The notes: generated by a model not told the origin, from the letters alone. A stretch of 64,000 bases of DNA from Sunxiuqinia rutila (GCF_050589705.1 NZ_JBNGOT010000004.1:1-64000); one strand, 5' to 3'; counted from the stretch's first letter, positions 16,994 through 25,266 are shown. Made by a program: numbers and translations.

Positions 16994-17521
16994 ATGACCC
17001 GAGAAGAATTTTATACATACTTAAACGAATGGAGCGCCATTGAAACCCTGACCAGCTACCTGGTTGAGCATCCCGAAGAAATCAGCATGCTCGTGCAAAT
17101 TGGCTTACATGATTCTCAAAAAGAAAGCTGGCGAGCCCTTTGGATCGTGGATAAAATTCATGAGAAGAAGCCGGCCTTAATCGGTCCTTACCTACCCCAG
17201 TTCATTGATTCGCTCCACCAGGTTACCAATGAAAGCAAGCTTAGGCACCTGTTAAAAATTATCAGCCTCAACCCAATTTTGCCTGACCGGCTAACTTTTC
17301 TGTTAGACTTTAGCATTGCTGAGCTGACCAATGCAGCCCGCCCGATAGCCATCCGGGTGCATGCCATGCAACTGTTGTATGAAATTGCCCTCGTCGAACC
17401 GGAATTGCGGGCAGAAGTCATCCAACTCATCGAACATGAAATGACTTTTCATGCCTCGCCAGGCATTCTTTCACGCGGGAAAAAGATTCTCAAAAAAATT
17501 CACGCTTTAGGTCAAACATAA
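16994..17521 (+). CDS. HEAT-repeat-like helical protein, unknown function
   Basis: A 175-residue all-helical cytosolic protein with no signal. Repeated helix pairs such as ESWRALWIVDKIHEKKPALIGPYLPQFIDSL and ARPIAIRVHAMQLLYEIALVEPELRAEVIQLIEHEM have HEAT/ARM-like spacing, and they suggest a protein-binding adaptor. Similar proteins occur in Bacteroidota as hypothetical genes. It lies 60 bp after the membrane protein gene on the same strand and could be co-transcribed. It ends 128 bp before tRNA-Gln. Confidence 0.75.
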   Translation: MTREEFYTYLNEWSAIETLTSYLVEHPEEISMLVQIGLHDSQKESWRALWIVDKIHEKKPALIGPYLPQFIDSLHQVTNESKLRHLLKIISLNPILPDRLTFLLDFSIAELTNAARPIAIRVHAMQLLYEIALVEPELRAEVIQLIEHEMTFHASPGILSRGKKILKKIHALGQT

Positions 17522-17589
17522 AAGATCCTCATTTTCAATATGGTTCTTAATTCACCCAAAAAAAAATGAAAAAAATTACTCCTAAACGC

Positions 17590-17619
17590 TTGTGGGTATA
17601 TATTCTTTTCCTATTTTTG
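17590..17619 (+). promoter_or_regulatory. Promoter of tRNA-Gln (TTG-N19-TATTTTTG)
   Basis: TTG at 17590-17592 and TATTTTTG at 17612-17619 are separated by exactly 19 bases, a full match to the Bacteroidota sigma-ABfr promoter. The tRNA starts 30 bp further on. Confidence 0.75.
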
Positions 17620-17649
17620 CAGCGTCTTTAAAGAAAAGGCAATAATGAT

Positions 17650-17722
17650 TGACCCGTGGTGTAATTGGCAACACGTCTGATTTTGGTTCAGAAGAGTCCA
17701 GGTTCGAGCCCTGGCGGGTCAA
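17650..17722 (+). tRNA. tRNA-Gln (anticodon TTG)
   Basis: The cloverleaf folds fully. The acceptor stem is TGACCCG with CGGGTCA plus discriminator A at 17722. The anticodon arm TCTGA-TTTTGGT-TCAGA gives anticodon TTG, and the T arm is CCAGG-TTCGAGC-CCTGG. CCA is not encoded. The 3' half of the acceptor/T arm serves as the integration target for the element that follows. Confidence 0.95.
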
Positions 17723-17723
17723 C
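17711..17723 (+). repeat. attL, 13 bp core at the tRNA-Gln 3' end
   Basis: CTGGCGGGTCAAC is the 3' end of tRNA-Gln plus one base and recurs perfectly at 25178-25190. The bases on either side of the two copies differ, so the identity is exactly 13 bp. Confidence 0.85.
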
Positions 17724-17725
17724 TG

Positions 17726-17755
17726 AAAAGCTTGCAGAAAACTGCAAGCTTTTTT
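17726..17755 (+). terminator. Rho-independent terminator inside the element, after tRNA-Gln
   Basis: A perfect 12 bp stem AAAAGCTTGCAG / CTGCAAGCTTTT with an AAAA loop runs into T residues. It lies three bases past attL, so the element itself supplies the terminator of the tRNA it occupies. Confidence 0.85.
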
Positions 17756-17908
17756 CATTTCTACTGTGTTTATAGGGATTTCAGAGCATTTTACTATAAA
17801 ACCAGATCAAGAGAAATTAAGAGAAATTAAACTTTTCTGTCCCCCCTGCTGTCCCCCCGCTGTTCTTCTGTATCTTATTAATTCCTATCTTGCCATAAAA
17901 AATCAAGT

Positions 17909-19144
17909 ATGGCAGAAGTCAAATTCTTTCTTAAAGAGCCAAAATCGGATAAAGAAACATTGGTTTATCTTTTCTTTAGCTACAATGGCAAACGCTTAAA
18001 ATATTCAACAGGAGAGAAAATTCATCCTAACTATTGGATAACAAAAGACAAGAAATACCGTGCAAGCAACAAAATGCCGTTTAATCAGGCTTCCGAATTC
18101 AATTCAAGGCTGGACAAACTGGAAGGAGCTATAAAAAAAGCTTACCGAAAATTACTAAATGACGGTACGCCTCTGAATAATACAGCACTGAAAACCGAGT
18201 TTGAGAAAGAACTCAACGAAGAAAAAAAGGAGAGGCCAACTTTAATTTCATTTATTGATGGCTTTATCGAAGAATCAAAAAACCTAAAAGCTCCCGCAAC
18301 AATAAAAGCCTACAAAAACACTTTCTCCCACCTCAAAAAATATTGCAAGGAGAAAAGAAAGACAATGGACTTTGAAAATATAGATTTGGACTTTTACAAC
18401 TCTTTCATCTCCTACCTCACAAACGATTTGCAATTTGCCAGCAACACGATAGGAAACCAGATTAAAAACCTCAAACTATTCATGAACGAAGCCACGGAAA
18501 GAGGCTTAAATACAAATCTGGATTTCAAAAAACGGAAGTTTAAAAAAGTTACCGAGAATGCTGACAAAGTATATCTGACTGTTGATGAACTAAAAAGAAT
18601 GTATGAACTCGACTTATCAGAAGATGCAAGACTAGAGCGTACCAGAGATTTGTTTATCGTCGGCTGTTTTACAGGGTTGCGTTTTTCCGATTTCATCCAG
18701 TTGAAAAAAGAAAATATCATTGATGGGAACAAGATCAAGATTAGAACCCAAAAGACAGGCGAAACAGTTGTCATTCCGCTTCATCCATATGTAAAAACCG
18801 TTTTTGAAAAATATGATGGAGAATTGCCGAAACCAATAAGCAACCAAAAAATGAACGATTATCTAAAAGAAGTTGCGAAAAAAGCAAAAATCAAAGAGCG
18901 TGTTGAGATTGGAATTACAAAAGCTGGCGTACTTCAAAAAAAGCTGTACAAGAAACATCGCCTGATAACAACCCATGTCGCCAGGCGAAGTTTTGCAAGC
19001 AATCTATATTTGGCTAATGTGCCTTCAATTACAATTATGAAGATTACAGGACACCAGACCGAAAAAAGCTTCCTTCGCTACATCCGCATTACACAAGAAG
19101 AAAACGCAAACAAGCTATTAAATCATCCATTCTTTCAATCATGA
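17909..19144 (+). CDS. Tyrosine recombinase / integrase of the tRNA-Gln element
   Basis: A 411-residue integrase. The N-terminal ~110 residues form the arm-binding domain with the Bacteroidota pattern VYLFFSYNGKRLKYSTGEKI. Residues ~112-205 are the SAM-like core-binding domain and ~220-405 the catalytic domain. Catalytic residues are all present: Arg258 (TGLRFSD), Lys282 (QKTGE), His356 and Arg359 (HVARR), His382 (GHQTEK) and Tyr391 (FLRYI). The start at 17909 lies about 190 bp from attL, a usual position. It catalyses excision and insertion at tRNA-Gln. Its stop overlaps the next gene as ATGA. Confidence 0.94.
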   Translation: MAEVKFFLKEPKSDKETLVYLFFSYNGKRLKYSTGEKIHPNYWITKDKKYRASNKMPFNQASEFNSRLDKLEGAIKKAYRKLLNDGTPLNNTALKTEFEKELNEEKKERPTLISFIDGFIEESKNLKAPATIKAYKNTFSHLKKYCKEKRKTMDFENIDLDFYNSFISYLTNDLQFASNTIGNQIKNLKLFMNEATERGLNTNLDFKKRKFKKVTENADKVYLTVDELKRMYELDLSEDARLERTRDLFIVGCFTGLRFSDFIQLKKENIIDGNKIKIRTQKTGETVVIPLHPYVKTVFEKYDGELPKPISNQKMNDYLKEVAKKAKIKERVEIGITKAGVLQKKLYKKHRLITTHVARRSFASNLYLANVPSITIMKITGHQTEKSFLRYIRITQEENANKLLNHPFFQS

Positions 19145-19998
19145 CACATCCTTTCACCCTAGACCTAACAACAAAGCAAAAAACAGCTTTAAAAGTCGAA
19201 TTCAGCCAACTTCAGTCCATCGAGGAGAAGTATAACTTCTGGAAAGAGAAACTAGGACGTTCTTACTGCTTCTGGGCACACTTTGAGCAAATGGAAATTA
19301 TCGACTTTCTTATCTACCCAAACACCCCAGATGAAACAGAAACCCTTAACAGGTTACTCTATCAGGATGGCCAATATATTTTTACAAATAAGAAAGAACC
19401 TAAAATTTCTGTATCGAAACAAAAATTTATTGATGCCGCCAACAATTCAAAAAACAAAGATTCTATCATCGAATATGAGCTAAAAAAGATCGACGATTAT
19501 ATTTTCACCCGAAAACAAACCACAATCGTTGACGGAGAACAATACGAAAAAGACAGATTCTTTATGGCTGGCTATGAAGATTTCCTCCTCCACTCCAAGG
19601 AATTTGACTGGTCAGAACGAAGTTATCAGACGGCTTTACTATTTGAAAAACTCCGTGGTATTGAATGGGCAAAATATCGAAAATTTGTAAAAGATTATTC
19701 TACCTCTACAGCCCCAAAACCAACTGAACTAAAACTTACCGGAGAACAAAAGTTTCTGGTTCTGCATTACTGGAAGTTTGGAAACGAGATTAAAACGAAT
19801 ACAAAAAAAGCACTGTTGTATGATTTCTTCATCAGTGAGCTAAAGCAAAGCACAATTCGTCCCATGTTTTCCGATATCCCCAAATACGAAACAGAAGAAA
19901 ATCTAGATGCTGTCGTCGATTTTTTTAGATTGCTTGGTCTTACCTCAAAAGCCCGTGAGATACAGGATAAAGTGAATAAACTGAGAAAGAAGCAGTAA
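19141..19998 (+). CDS. Unknown protein translationally coupled to the integrase
   Basis: A 285-residue soluble, charged protein with no recognised domain. The N-terminal part (KVEFSQLQSIEEKYNFWKEKLG) and the end (FFRLLGLTSKAREIQDKVNKLRKKQ) look helical. The middle contains aromatic-rich segments such as YCFWAHFEQMEIIDFLIYP. It begins inside the integrase gene with a 4 bp ATGA overlap, so it is probably needed together with the integrase, for example as a recombination or replication accessory factor. That role is inferred from position alone. Confidence 0.8.
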   Translation: MTHPFTLDLTTKQKTALKVEFSQLQSIEEKYNFWKEKLGRSYCFWAHFEQMEIIDFLIYPNTPDETETLNRLLYQDGQYIFTNKKEPKISVSKQKFIDAANNSKNKDSIIEYELKKIDDYIFTRKQTTIVDGEQYEKDRFFMAGYEDFLLHSKEFDWSERSYQTALLFEKLRGIEWAKYRKFVKDYSTSTAPKPTELKLTGEQKFLVLHYWKFGNEIKTNTKKALLYDFFISELKQSTIRPMFSDIPKYETEENLDAVVDFFRLLGLTSKAREIQDKVNKLRKKQ

Positions 19999-20086
19999 AG
20001 AAACCACCCACAGTTTCACCCACACTTTCGACCACAGCAAATTTATCAACGGAGATTTGTGACATAAACATTTTAAAAAATAACAC

Positions 20087-20401
20087 ATGTCACACATTAT
20101 CCTACACGGAATTAGTACAGACGAATTCAAGGAATTATGTCTGGAAGCATTTAAAGAAATGCTTAGTGTCAACTTGGCTAACGGAGCAACAGCCGGCACA
20201 AAGAAGTTATCGCTCGAAAGTGAAGAAACTTTCTTTACACGTCAACAAGCTGCCAACTATTTGCAGATGTCTTTACCAACGCTGCATCAGTACACAAAAA
20301 ACGGCTGGATTACTTCCTACCGAATTGGCAACAAAGTCCGCTACAAGAAAGCTGATCTTGAAACAGCTCTCACAAAACGTAACTACGGGAGGAGGGCTTA
20401 A
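20087..20401 (+). CDS. Excisionase-type helix-turn-helix DNA-binding protein
   Basis: A 104-residue protein whose C-terminal half is a winged HTH of the MerR-like/HTH_17 class: FFTRQQAANYLQMSLPTLHQYTKNGWITSYRIGNKVRYKKADLE. Bacteroidota integrative elements commonly encode such a protein near the integrase, where it acts as the directionality factor or as a regulator of excision. The N-terminal half (MSHIILHGISTDEFKELCLEAF) is the usual leader of this family. It is preceded by an 88 bp gap and followed closely by a 68-residue gene. Confidence 0.87.
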   Translation: MSHIILHGISTDEFKELCLEAFKEMLSVNLANGATAGTKKLSLESEETFFTRQQAANYLQMSLPTLHQYTKNGWITSYRIGNKVRYKKADLETALTKRNYGRRA

Positions 20402-20403
20402 TT

Positions 20404-20610
20404 ATGAAACACAAAAACGATTATTCAGCAATTGTTTTCTTCGAAACACAAAAACCCAAAAAATGGGCATTCATTCACAAGCTTAGTACATTTCGAAAAT
20501 TTTTGGACGAAAAGCATTCAAGTTGGGAATATATGAATGTTTACGATCGAAGAAATAAAACATTTTTGAAGCGACTACACAAAGATGAAGTCACTCCTGA
20601 TTTTCTCTAA
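20404..20610 (+). CDS. Small unknown protein of the element
   Basis: A 68-residue basic protein rich in K, H and aromatics (KPKKWAFIHKLSTFRKFLDEKH). It starts two bases after the stop codon of the excisionase-like gene, which supports real translation as part of the same message. A hairpin with a T-run follows at about 20634-20662 (AAAGTC...GACTTTTTTT). No domain is recognised. Confidence 0.6.
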   Translation: MKHKNDYSAIVFFETQKPKKWAFIHKLSTFRKFLDEKHSSWEYMNVYDRRNKTFLKRLHKDEVTPDFL

Positions 20611-20997
20611 AATTTAAGTCTTTTAAAACCTTTAAAGTCTGGGCAAATATGTCTGGACTTTTTTTTTAACCTTTAAAATTTATCGAGTAAACCTTTATAA
20701 AGGACTTGATATTACATTCAGATTCCGCAAAGCCGCACCACACGGGCAAATCAGACAAAACCGTACTAATAAAACAAACAATACAGCCAAAAAAAAACCA
20801 AAAACCCGACTGCATCTTGCCTTCAAGATTACACCGAGCAGTAAACCTTCAGTATTGGTTTTAATATTGATGTAACTTTTCCGACGGGACTCTTATCGTT
20901 AAATAGCATTAGAGAATACCTTTTTCAATATTTAACCTTTAAAATACTAGAGGAAAACATTCTACTTCCATTGATACAAAAAATCTGTACTCCTTAA

Positions 20998-21027
20998 TTA
21001 CAGACTTAAAAACATTTACTACATTTG
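20998..21027 (+). promoter_or_regulatory. Probable promoter of the XRE / R-M operon
   Basis: TACATTTG at 21020-21027 is a perfect -7 match. TTA at 20998-21000 stands 19 bases upstream in the -33 position, one base off TTG. Transcription would start near 21033, just before the three direct repeats. Confidence 0.45.
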
Positions 21028-21036
21028 CTTATAAAT

Positions 21037-21074
21037 AGCAAGTTCATTTCTAGCAAGTTGTATCTAAGCAAGTA
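21037..21074 (+). promoter_or_regulatory. Three direct repeats (AGCAAGT) upstream of the XRE gene
   Basis: AGCAAGTT at 21037, AGCAAGTT at 21052 and AGCAAGTA at 21067 recur at exactly 15 bp intervals. The last ends six bases before the ATG of the XRE regulator. Their position at and after the presumed transcription start suggests an operator for autorepression. Confidence 0.55.
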
Positions 21075-21080
21075 CCATTT

Positions 21081-21404
21081 ATGGCAACTTTTGGAGAGTT
21101 TATAAAGAAAGAGAGACAAAAGAAGAAGTTAAATCAAAGTGACTTTGGTCAGCAACTTGGAATCATTATGACTGATATTAGCAAAATTGAAAATAGTCGT
21201 AAAAAGTTTCCATATGCAAGTCTTGAAAAGCTGGCTGAATTTCTTAACGTTGATTATATAGAAATTAAAAATCTATTTGTTGCCGACATTTTGATCGAAG
21301 AAGCTAATAAATACCAATGCTCAGATGATGTATTTACAATAGCTGAAAGTCAAAGAAAATACACAAAGGAAAAGAATGCTAAACAAGGTGAAATGAAATT
21401 CTAA
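21081..21404 (+). CDS. XRE-family transcriptional regulator of the R-M system
   Basis: A 107-residue protein with an N-terminal lambda-repressor-like HTH: FIKKERQKKKLNQSDFGQQLGIIMTDISKIENSRKKFPYASLEKLAEFLNV (residues ~7-57). The C-terminal tail is charged and helical and may mediate dimerisation. It lies seven bases upstream of the fused restriction-modification gene and behind direct repeats that look like its operator. It therefore probably works like the C proteins that time restriction enzyme expression. It is larger than classical C proteins (~80 residues). Confidence 0.87.
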   Translation: MATFGEFIKKERQKKKLNQSDFGQQLGIIMTDISKIENSRKKFPYASLEKLAEFLNVDYIEIKNLFVADILIEEANKYQCSDDVFTIAESQRKYTKEKNAKQGEMKF

Positions 21405-21411
21405 TATTATT

Positions 21412-24400
21412 ATGACACAGAAAAAGCTCATACGAGCATTAGGATTTAAGCCTAAAGAAAACACGTCAGGAATATTTCATAAAATATATTCTAAATGCGA
21501 CAATTACGAAATCGAGATAGACTTTGAAAGGGGAAATTTCAATTTTGGAGACAAGATAAAAGCTGAAAGCAAGACGACTCAAAATTTTACGCATACTGAA
21601 AATTGGGTTGTATTGGAGTGTGTGAATAGATTACTTGAAAAAGGTTACCAACCTCAAAATATTACACTTGAAAAGACTTGGGCAACTGGTCACGGAACAA
21701 GTGGACGTTTGGATATTTTAGTTACCAATGATGATGGTTCTGCTTACCTAATGGTTGAATGTAAAACTTGGGGAGCTGAATTTGATAAAGAATTTAAGAA
21801 CTTAGGTAAAAACGGCGGACAACTATTTACCTATTTTCAGCAAGACAAAGATGCTGAAATTATAATGCTTTATACTTCTGAGCTTGATGGAAACGAAATT
21901 AAGTACAGAAACGAAATTGTTAAAATTGAAGAAGATTACCGACAAACGGGGAATGTAAAAGATTTGTATGAACGCTGGAATAAATTGCCGAAATCAAATG
22001 GAGTTTTTGACAATTGGGCATCGCCTTATGAATTTCAGAGTAAAGCACTAACCAAGAACGATTTAAAAGTATTAAAACAAGAAGATAGTAGTTTTATTTT
22101 TAATCGTTTCTTGGAAATTCTTCGACACAATGTTGTTTCTGACAAACCGAATGCGTTTAATAAAATCTTCACGCTGTTTTTATGCAAAATCGTTGATGAA
22201 AATAGAGATGACGACGAACAATTACATTTTCAATGGTTAGAGGGAGAAGATAATCATATTTCATTTCAAAAACGTTTAACAGACCTTTACAATAGAGGAA
22301 TGTTAGAGCTTCTTGAAAAAAAAGTTACCGATGTTAGCGATAGCGAGTTCGATAAGCAATTTCTACAAGTTGAAACGCAGTATAAAGACAAATTCAAAGA
22401 GATATTAACAGAAATAAGGTTAAAGAAAAACAATGAATTTGCAATAAAAGAGGTTTATGACGACGCTTCTTTTCAAGAGAATGCAAAAGTTGTTAAAGAA
22501 GTTGTTGAATTACTTCAAGTCTATCAGATTCGTTATAATTATCGGCAACAATTTTTAAGTGATTTCTTTGAATTGCTTTTAACTACAGGATTGAAGCAAG
22601 AATCAGGACAGTTTTTTACTCCCGTACCTATTGCTCGTTTTATAATTAAAAGTTTACCGTTACAGGAAATCACTCAATCAAAAATTAAAGCAGGAAATAA
22701 AAATGATTTACTACCTACCATAATTGATTATGCAGCAGGAAGCGGTCATTTCATTACCGAATCAATGGAAGAAGTTCAAAAGTACATTGATAAACTTGAT
22801 GAAAGCAATTTTAACCCTACAACTAAAAAATCTATAAAAAAGTGGAAAGAAGACCAATTCGATTGGGCTGAAAAATATGTGTATGCCGTGGAAAAAGATT
22901 ATCGTTTAGTAAAAACAGCAAAAGTTAGTTGCTATTTACATGGCGATGGCTTAGCAAAAGTTATTCACGGTGATGGTTTGGGCGATTTTGCTTCTTCAAC
23001 AGAGTTTAAAGATTTACTGAAAGAAACTGATAGAACTTATCCACAAGACAATAAGCAGTTTGATATAATCATCTCAAACCCTCCTTATTCTGTTTCAGCT
23101 TTTAAAGGGTTGATGGATGAAGAAAAATCAAAACAAGGATTTGATTTATACAGCAGATTAACCGACCAAAGTTCGGAAATTGAGTGTTTGTTTATTGAGC
23201 GTACTAAACAACTTTTAAAAGACGGAGGTGTTGCAGGTATCATTTTACCAAGTAGCATATTAAGCAATACAGGGATTTACACGCAAACACGAGAAATTAT
23301 CTTAAAATATTTCGATGTGTTGGCAATTGCCGAAATGGGATCAAACACATTTATGGCTACTGGAACAAATACTGTTACATTGTTTTTAAAACGCAGAAAT
23401 AACGCCGATGCTCATAATACTGAAGAGGCAATAAAAAAAGTATTCGTTAATCTACAAGACGTTACCATTAACGGAATAGAAAAACCATTACAAAAGTATG
23501 TTTCTCATGCTTGGGACACTATTTCAGTTGACGATTATAAGACTTTATTGCAAAAATCTCCAAACGAAAAGATACAGCAACACGATATTTATAAAGAGTA
23601 CACAAAAAAGATAAAAGCAAAAAATGAACAAGAGCTTCGGAACAGCATTTTAGCTTTAGAACAAAATAAACTGTTGTATTTCATAATAACGTATCCTCAG
23701 AAACTTGTATTGATTAAAACTGGTGAGAAAAATGCTGAAAAACAGTTTTTAGGTTATGAGTTTAGTAACCGCAGGGGTAGCGAAGGTATTCACCCAATGC
23801 AACGAAGCAAGTCTATTGATGAATGTACACAATTGTACGATGCAGATAGTTTTTCAAACCCCGAAAAAGCAAGCACCTATATTTACAAAGCTTTCAATGG
23901 TGAGTTTGATTTAGATATTGCGGAAAATTTAAAATCAAATATCACTTATCAAAACTTGGTTGATATGCTCACTTTTGACAGAGCTGATTTTGAAAAGAGC
24001 ATTTCATTAAGTGCTAAAAAAAAAGTTAGAATTGAAAGTAAATGGAATCAAATTAAACTAAGTCAGATTTCAAAACAATTATTTGCAGGTGGGGATTTAC
24101 CTAAGAATGATTTTTCCAAAGTGAAAACAGAGAAATATCAAATTCCTATTTACGCCAACTCATCAGAAAACAAGGGTTTATTTGGATATACAAACCAATC
24201 AAGAGTAGATGAACCTTGTATAACAATCTCGGCTAGAGGAACGATTGGATATACAATCGTAAGAAATGAACCTTTTTTCCCAATAGTAAGACTATTGGTA
24301 TTAATTCCAGACCCTGAAAAAGCATTACCAAAATATTTAGAATTATTGGTCAATCAAATAGATTTCAGTTCATTTGGTGCACCTATTCCACAGTTAACTG

Positions 24401-25080
24401 TGCCGCAAGTTTCAGATTTTAAAATTCCTGTTCCTCCCATAAACATACAAGAAAAGATTGTTTCTGAAATTGAGCTTTTAGAACAACAAGAGCAAAAAGC
24501 GGTTGAAGAAGTAAATGACTTAAAAGAGCAAATTAAAAATGTTATTATACAGCTTGAATCAAATAGGAAAGTTGCGTTAGAGAATATATCTGAGAATCTT
24601 GATAGTAAAAGAAAACCAGTCACAAAGAGTGATAGAGAAAACGGCATATTTCCGTACTATGGAGCATCTGGAATTGTTGATTATGTATCGGATTATTTAA
24701 TAGATGATACTGTTTTGCTTATTTCTGAAGATGGTGCAAATTTAAAGTCAAGGGTTTCCTCTATTGCTTTTACTGCAAGCGGTAAAATTTGGGTTAACAA
24801 TCATGCCCATATCCTAAAATTTAAAGATATGGCAACTCATAAACTAGTTGAATTATATCTAAATCAAACAGATATTTCTGAATTTATCACTGGTCAGGCA
24901 CAACCAAAATTGAACCAAAATAATTTAAATAGTATTAAAATTCCACTACCCTCACTTCCAGAACAAGAAAGAATAGTAGCTGAAATTGAGAGGATTGAAA
25001 AGAAAATATCCGTTTTGGAAAAGGAAATTGAATTGATACCCAAACAAAAAGAACTGATATTAAGGAAATATTTGGAATAA
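21412..25080 (+). CDS. Single-chain restriction-methylase-specificity enzyme (type IIG/IIB, AloI-like)
   Basis: A 1222-residue polypeptide with three modules. Residues ~60-150 carry a PD-(D/E)xK nuclease: D101 in SGRLDIL, then E116-C-K118. Residues ~360-680 are an HsdM-type N6-adenine methylase: GQFFTPVPIARFI at 399-411, motif I DYAAGSGHFI from 439, and NPPY at 556-559. Residues ~875-1222 are a complete HsdS-like specificity region with two target-recognition domains, each ending in a coiled coil (VSEIELLEQQEQKAVEE and VAEIERIEKKISVLEKE). No helicase motifs are seen, so it is not a type I motor enzyme. The architecture matches AloI-like type IIB enzymes, which cut on both sides of a bipartite site. 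Confidence 0.9.
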   Translation: MTQKKLIRALGFKPKENTSGIFHKIYSKCDNYEIEIDFERGNFNFGDKIKAESKTTQNFTHTENWVVLECVNRLLEKGYQPQNITLEKTWATGHGTSGRLDILVTNDDGSAYLMVECKTWGAEFDKEFKNLGKNGGQLFTYFQQDKDAEIIMLYTSELDGNEIKYRNEIVKIEEDYRQTGNVKDLYERWNKLPKSNGVFDNWASPYEFQSKALTKNDLKVLKQEDSSFIFNRFLEILRHNVVSDKPNAFNKIFTLFLCKIVDENRDDDEQLHFQWLEGEDNHISFQKRLTDLYNRGMLELLEKKVTDVSDSEFDKQFLQVETQYKDKFKEILTEIRLKKNNEFAIKEVYDDASFQENAKVVKEVVELLQVYQIRYNYRQQFLSDFFELLLTTGLKQESGQFFTPVPIARFIIKSLPLQEITQSKIKAGNKNDLLPTIIDYAAGSGHFITESMEEVQKYIDKLDESNFNPTTKKSIKKWKEDQFDWAEKYVYAVEKDYRLVKTAKVSCYLHGDGLAKVIHGDGLGDFASSTEFKDLLKETDRTYPQDNKQFDIIISNPPYSVSAFKGLMDEEKSKQGFDLYSRLTDQSSEIECLFIERTKQLLKDGGVAGIILPSSILSNTGIYTQTREIILKYFDVLAIAEMGSNTFMATGTNTVTLFLKRRNNADAHNTEEAIKKVFVNLQDVTINGIEKPLQKYVSHAWDTISVDDYKTLLQKSPNEKIQQHDIYKEYTKKIKAKNEQELRNSILALEQNKLLYFIITYPQKLVLIKTGEKNAEKQFLGYEFSNRRGSEGIHPMQRSKSIDECTQLYDADSFSNPEKASTYIYKAFNGEFDLDIAENLKSNITYQNLVDMLTFDRADFEKSISLSAKKKVRIESKWNQIKLSQISKQLFAGGDLPKNDFSKVKTEKYQIPIYANSSENKGLFGYTNQSRVDEPCITISARGTIGYTIVRNEPFFPIVRLLVLIPDPEKALPKYLELLVNQIDFSSFGAPIPQLTVPQVSDFKIPVPPINIQEKIVSEIELLEQQEQKAVEEVNDLKEQIKNVIIQLESNRKVALENISENLDSKRKPVTKSDRENGIFPYYGASGIVDYVSDYLIDDTVLLISEDGANLKSRVSSIAFTASGKIWVNNHAHILKFKDMATHKLVELYLNQTDISEFITGQAQPKLNQNNLNSIKIPLPSLPEQERIVAEIERIEKKISVLEKEIELIPKQKELILRKYLE

Positions 25081-25177
25081 CACTATTCACGCAGTTTGTC
25101 CCCTAGACTGTCCCCTGTCAAAAATATGCATTTATAAAGATCTGTTAATCAATACAAACAAGCGATCTTATTTTGAT

Positions 25178-25190
25178 CTGGCGGGTCAAC
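25178..25190 (+). repeat. attR, 13 bp core
   Basis: CTGGCGGGTCAAC is identical to the tRNA-Gln 3' end at 17711-17723. It marks the right boundary of the element, about 98 bp after the R-M gene. Confidence 0.85.
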
Positions 25191-25196
25191 AGAAGA

Positions 25197-25230
25197 AAAA
25201 AAAGGAGTGCAAAATTGCACTCCTTTTTTT
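25197..25230 (+). terminator. Rho-independent terminator, probably the original tRNA-Gln terminator
   Basis: A run of A residues followed by GGAGTGCAA-AA-TTGCACTCC and seven T residues forms a very stable symmetric hairpin. It lies seven bases past attR, where the tRNA's own terminator would have stood before integration. Confidence 0.8.
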
Positions 25231-25232
25231 GG

Positions 25233-25260
25233 TTAGAAGAACCCCGAAGGGTTCTTCTAA
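25233..25260. terminator. Stable hairpin with CGAA tetraloop
   Basis: TTAGAAGAACCC-CGAA-GGGTTCTTCTAA is a perfect 12 bp stem. It sits between the tRNA-side terminator and the 3' end of the leftward sulfatase gene (stop at 25267). Neither side has a strong T-run, so it may serve as a bidirectional barrier or mRNA 3' end stabiliser. Confidence 0.55.
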
Positions 25261-25266
25261 ATTGGA

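Larger units (their letters stand above)
20611..21080. other. 470 bp non-coding stretch inside the element
   Basis: No coding frame is supported. It starts with a likely terminator near 20634-20662, where the stem AAAGTC/GACTTT is followed by eight or more T residues. The motif TTAACCTTTAAAAT occurs twice, near 20667 and 20932. The right end holds the XRE promoter and its direct repeats. The stretch separates the integration genes from the restriction-modification genes and could also house recombinase accessory sites. Confidence 0.5.
17711..25190. mobile_element. Integrative element in tRNA-Gln, ~7.5 kb
   Basis: A tyrosine-recombinase element bounded by the 13 bp direct repeat CTGGCGGGTCAAC. 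Gene order from the tRNA is integrase, a 285-residue unknown, an excisionase-like HTH protein, a 68-residue protein, an XRE regulator and a 1222-residue restriction-modification enzyme, all on the plus strand. Base composition is clearly more A/T-rich than either flank. No relaxase, coupling protein or phage structural gene is present, so transfer would need help from another element. The R-M enzyme is the only evident cargo and may stabilise the element by post-segregational killing. Confidence 0.85.

Noticed and set aside
17766..17999. 77-codon plus-strand frame before the integrase
   Set aside because: It overlaps the integrase start in another frame and reads like A/T-rich leader sequence.
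21412..25080. Classical type I restriction system
   Set aside because: No helicase/translocase domain and no separate hsdR, hsdM or hsdS genes; all functions are in one chain.
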